Positions 6,410-7,495 of a stretch of DNA of 7,495 nt are shown one piece after another. Both the position numbers and the translations under genes were made by a program. The notes beneath the pieces are model-generated. The model saw only the letters and a program-made list of their open reading frames with translations. It ran no database searches and had not been told where the DNA came from. Position 1 is the stretch's first letter; each line of letters starts with the position of its first letter. This stretch comes from an uncultured Eubacteriales bacterium (GTDB taxonomy: Bacteria > Bacillota > Clostridia > Christensenellales > Borkfalkiaceae), in the NCBI GenBank assembly GCA_900556195.1, contig USOJ01000040.1, positions 1-7,495 on the forward strand. Reading direction: 5' to 3'.

Positions 6410-6482
6410 ATAAATACCGTAGCGGCAATTTTATTTTATCAATCTCAAAACCTTAATAACTCCGACGATAAGGCGATTATCA

Positions 6483-7415
6483 ATGAATTACTCCGAAGAA
6501 GTCAAAAAAGAAATACTCTGCGGAAAAGAAAACACCGACGGCGAAAAGAAAGCGTTCGCTTCGGCGTTTCTGCGTTCCGCGGGTACGCTTTCCGTCAACG
6601 GCGGAAAAATCGGCTTCGAAATTTCTACCGATAATTCGTTCGGAGCGAACGCGTTCGTAAAATACTTCGCCGACGTATATTCTCTGCCGCTTGAAATCTC
6701 GGAAGAAAAGAGCAAACGCGGCAAACGGATAAAAGTCCGTTACGCCGAGGACGCTACCGAAATTTTAGAAGACCTCGGAATCATCGAAGTCGACGGCGAG
6801 GGCGTTAAACTGAAATTCGGCGTTAAATGGAGTCTTATAGAAAGCGACGAAGAAAAAACGGCGTATCTTCGCGGCGCGTTTTCGGGCGGCGGCAGCGCGA
6901 CTTTGCCTAAAAGCGACGGAAGTTCTTCTACGGGCTATCATCTCGAATTCGTGTTCGGCGATTACGTATCCGCAACCGACGTATGCGAAATTTTAAGCGA
7001 ACTATACTTTCTGCCCAAACTTATTCAACGCAAAGAAGCATTCATAGTGTACCTTAAAACCCGCGACGAAATTTCGGATTTTCTCGCCCTGCTCGGCGCG
7101 CAGAAAGCCGTTCTGAAACTTGCCGAACTTACCGTCGAAAAGGATATGAACAATAACTATAACCGACAACTCAACTGCGAAATGTCCAACATGAGCAAGC
7201 AAATCGACGCGTCGGTAAAACAGATACGCGCAATCGAAAAAATCAACGAAGCGATAGGCTTGACTTCGCTCCCCCTGCCCTTAAAAACGGTGGCGGAAGC
7301 AAGAATAAAAAACAAGGGCAGCACTTTGGTCGAACTTGCCGAAATTTTAGGAATATCGAAGAGTTGCTTAAATCACCGCTTACGCAAGATAGTAGATCTT
7401 GCCGAAAACTTATAA
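6483..7415 (+). CDS. whiA: WhiA-family protein (LAGLIDADG-like fold plus C-terminal HTH)
   Basis: WhiA is a conserved Gram-positive protein. In Streptomyces it acts as a developmental transcription factor; in Bacillus it influences cell division and chromosome segregation. The N-terminal homing-endonuclease-like domain (about 1-215) shows AFASAFLRSAGTLSVN (24-39) and YLRGAFSGGGSAT (128-140), the degenerate LAGLIDADG-type helices. The family signature NNYNRQLNCEMSNMSKQI (224-241) links to a C-terminal helix-turn-helix (about 265-308) with the hallmark ISKSCLNHRLRKI (291-303). At 310 residues it is complete. The start is supported by AAGG (6470-6473) 9 nt upstream and by the typical N-terminus (M-x-YSEEVKKE). 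It follows the PHP gene after 128 bp; rapZ and yvcK, usual partners in between, are missing. It may be read from its own TATAAT or by read-through from murB-PHP. Confidence 0.97.
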   Translation: MNYSEEVKKEILCGKENTDGEKKAFASAFLRSAGTLSVNGGKIGFEISTDNSFGANAFVKYFADVYSLPLEISEEKSKRGKRIKVRYAEDATEILEDLGIIEVDGEGVKLKFGVKWSLIESDEEKTAYLRGAFSGGGSATLPKSDGSSSTGYHLEFVFGDYVSATDVCEILSELYFLPKLIQRKEAFIVYLKTRDEISDFLALLGAQKAVLKLAELTVEKDMNNNYNRQLNCEMSNMSKQIDASVKQIRAIEKINEAIGLTSLPLPLKTVAEARIKNKGSTLVELAEILGISKSCLNHRLRKIVDLAENL

Positions 7416-7459
7416 TTCGGTCTTAGCCTTCATTATTGAGAATAAGCAACGTAACCGGC

Positions 7460-7495
7460 AAAAAAAACCGCGGGGCGGAAAATCTTTCGATTTTC
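7460..7495. terminator. Left half of a hairpin terminator cut by the window end
   Basis: A GAAAATC/GATTTTC stem (7478-7484 with 7489-7495) closes a TTTC loop exactly at the window end. The bases before it (CCGCGGGGCG, 7468-7477) would extend the stem if the complement follows outside the window. An A8 run (7460-7467) lies just left of the stem and becomes a T8 run on the minus strand, so it would end a minus-strand gene converging on whiA. It may also serve whiA if Ts follow on the right. Confidence 0.55.

Noticed and set aside
6395..6634. A 79-codon frame starting in the whiA leader
   Set aside because: Most of it overlaps whiA in another frame and becomes Arg/Lys-rich there. There is no ribosome site or family resemblance, and it shows no RapZ or YvcK motifs that would mark a remnant.
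7433..7445. TTATT/AATAA small inverted repeat after whiA
   Set aside because: A 5-bp AT-only stem with a 3-nt loop and no T-tract is not credible as a terminator. The hairpin at the window end is the better candidate.

Overview
The window reads as ordinary chromosomal DNA of a Gram-positive-type bacterium, most likely an uncultured member of Bacillota (Clostridia). The case for this is a WhiA gene (a family largely confined to Gram-positives) just downstream of murB and a PHP-domain gene, a neighbourhood typical of Firmicutes, plus good AGGAG-type Shine-Dalgarno sequences, high coding density and short spacers. The lineage is inferred, not proven.

Left part (1-1516, + strand): the 3' two thirds of an OmpR/PhoB-type response regulator, cut by the window start, overlaps a small two-helix sensor histidine kinase. 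Together they form a two-component system whose sensor has almost no extracellular domain. Between its end and the next gene (1517-1668) lie a possible degenerate dispersed repeat and a strong terminator that serves the opposite strand.

Middle (1669-3576, - strand): a two-gene operon of trpS (tryptophanyl-tRNA synthetase) followed 4 bp later by an uncharacterised protein with an acidic N-terminus and a HIRAN-like C-terminal half. It has an extended -10 promoter at one end and an intrinsic terminator at the other. The trpS leader is too short for a T-box.

Right part (3646-7415, + strand): an exported type-2 solute-binding-like protein without a lipobox, then murB (peptidoglycan precursor synthesis), a PHP metal-dependent phosphoesterase overlapping murB by 17 bp, and whiA. 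In most Firmicutes rapZ and yvcK sit between the PHP gene and whiA. Here they are absent, replaced by a 128-bp gap with a consensus TATAAT and a structured leader. The window ends inside a hairpin that looks like half of a terminator.

I found no RNA genes, mobile elements, CRISPR arrays or phage genes. I do not see an obviously new system. The best leads are the missing rapZ-yvcK with the new whiA leader, the A9 tract in the HIRAN-like gene, and the unlipidated binding protein with a possibly leaderless start.
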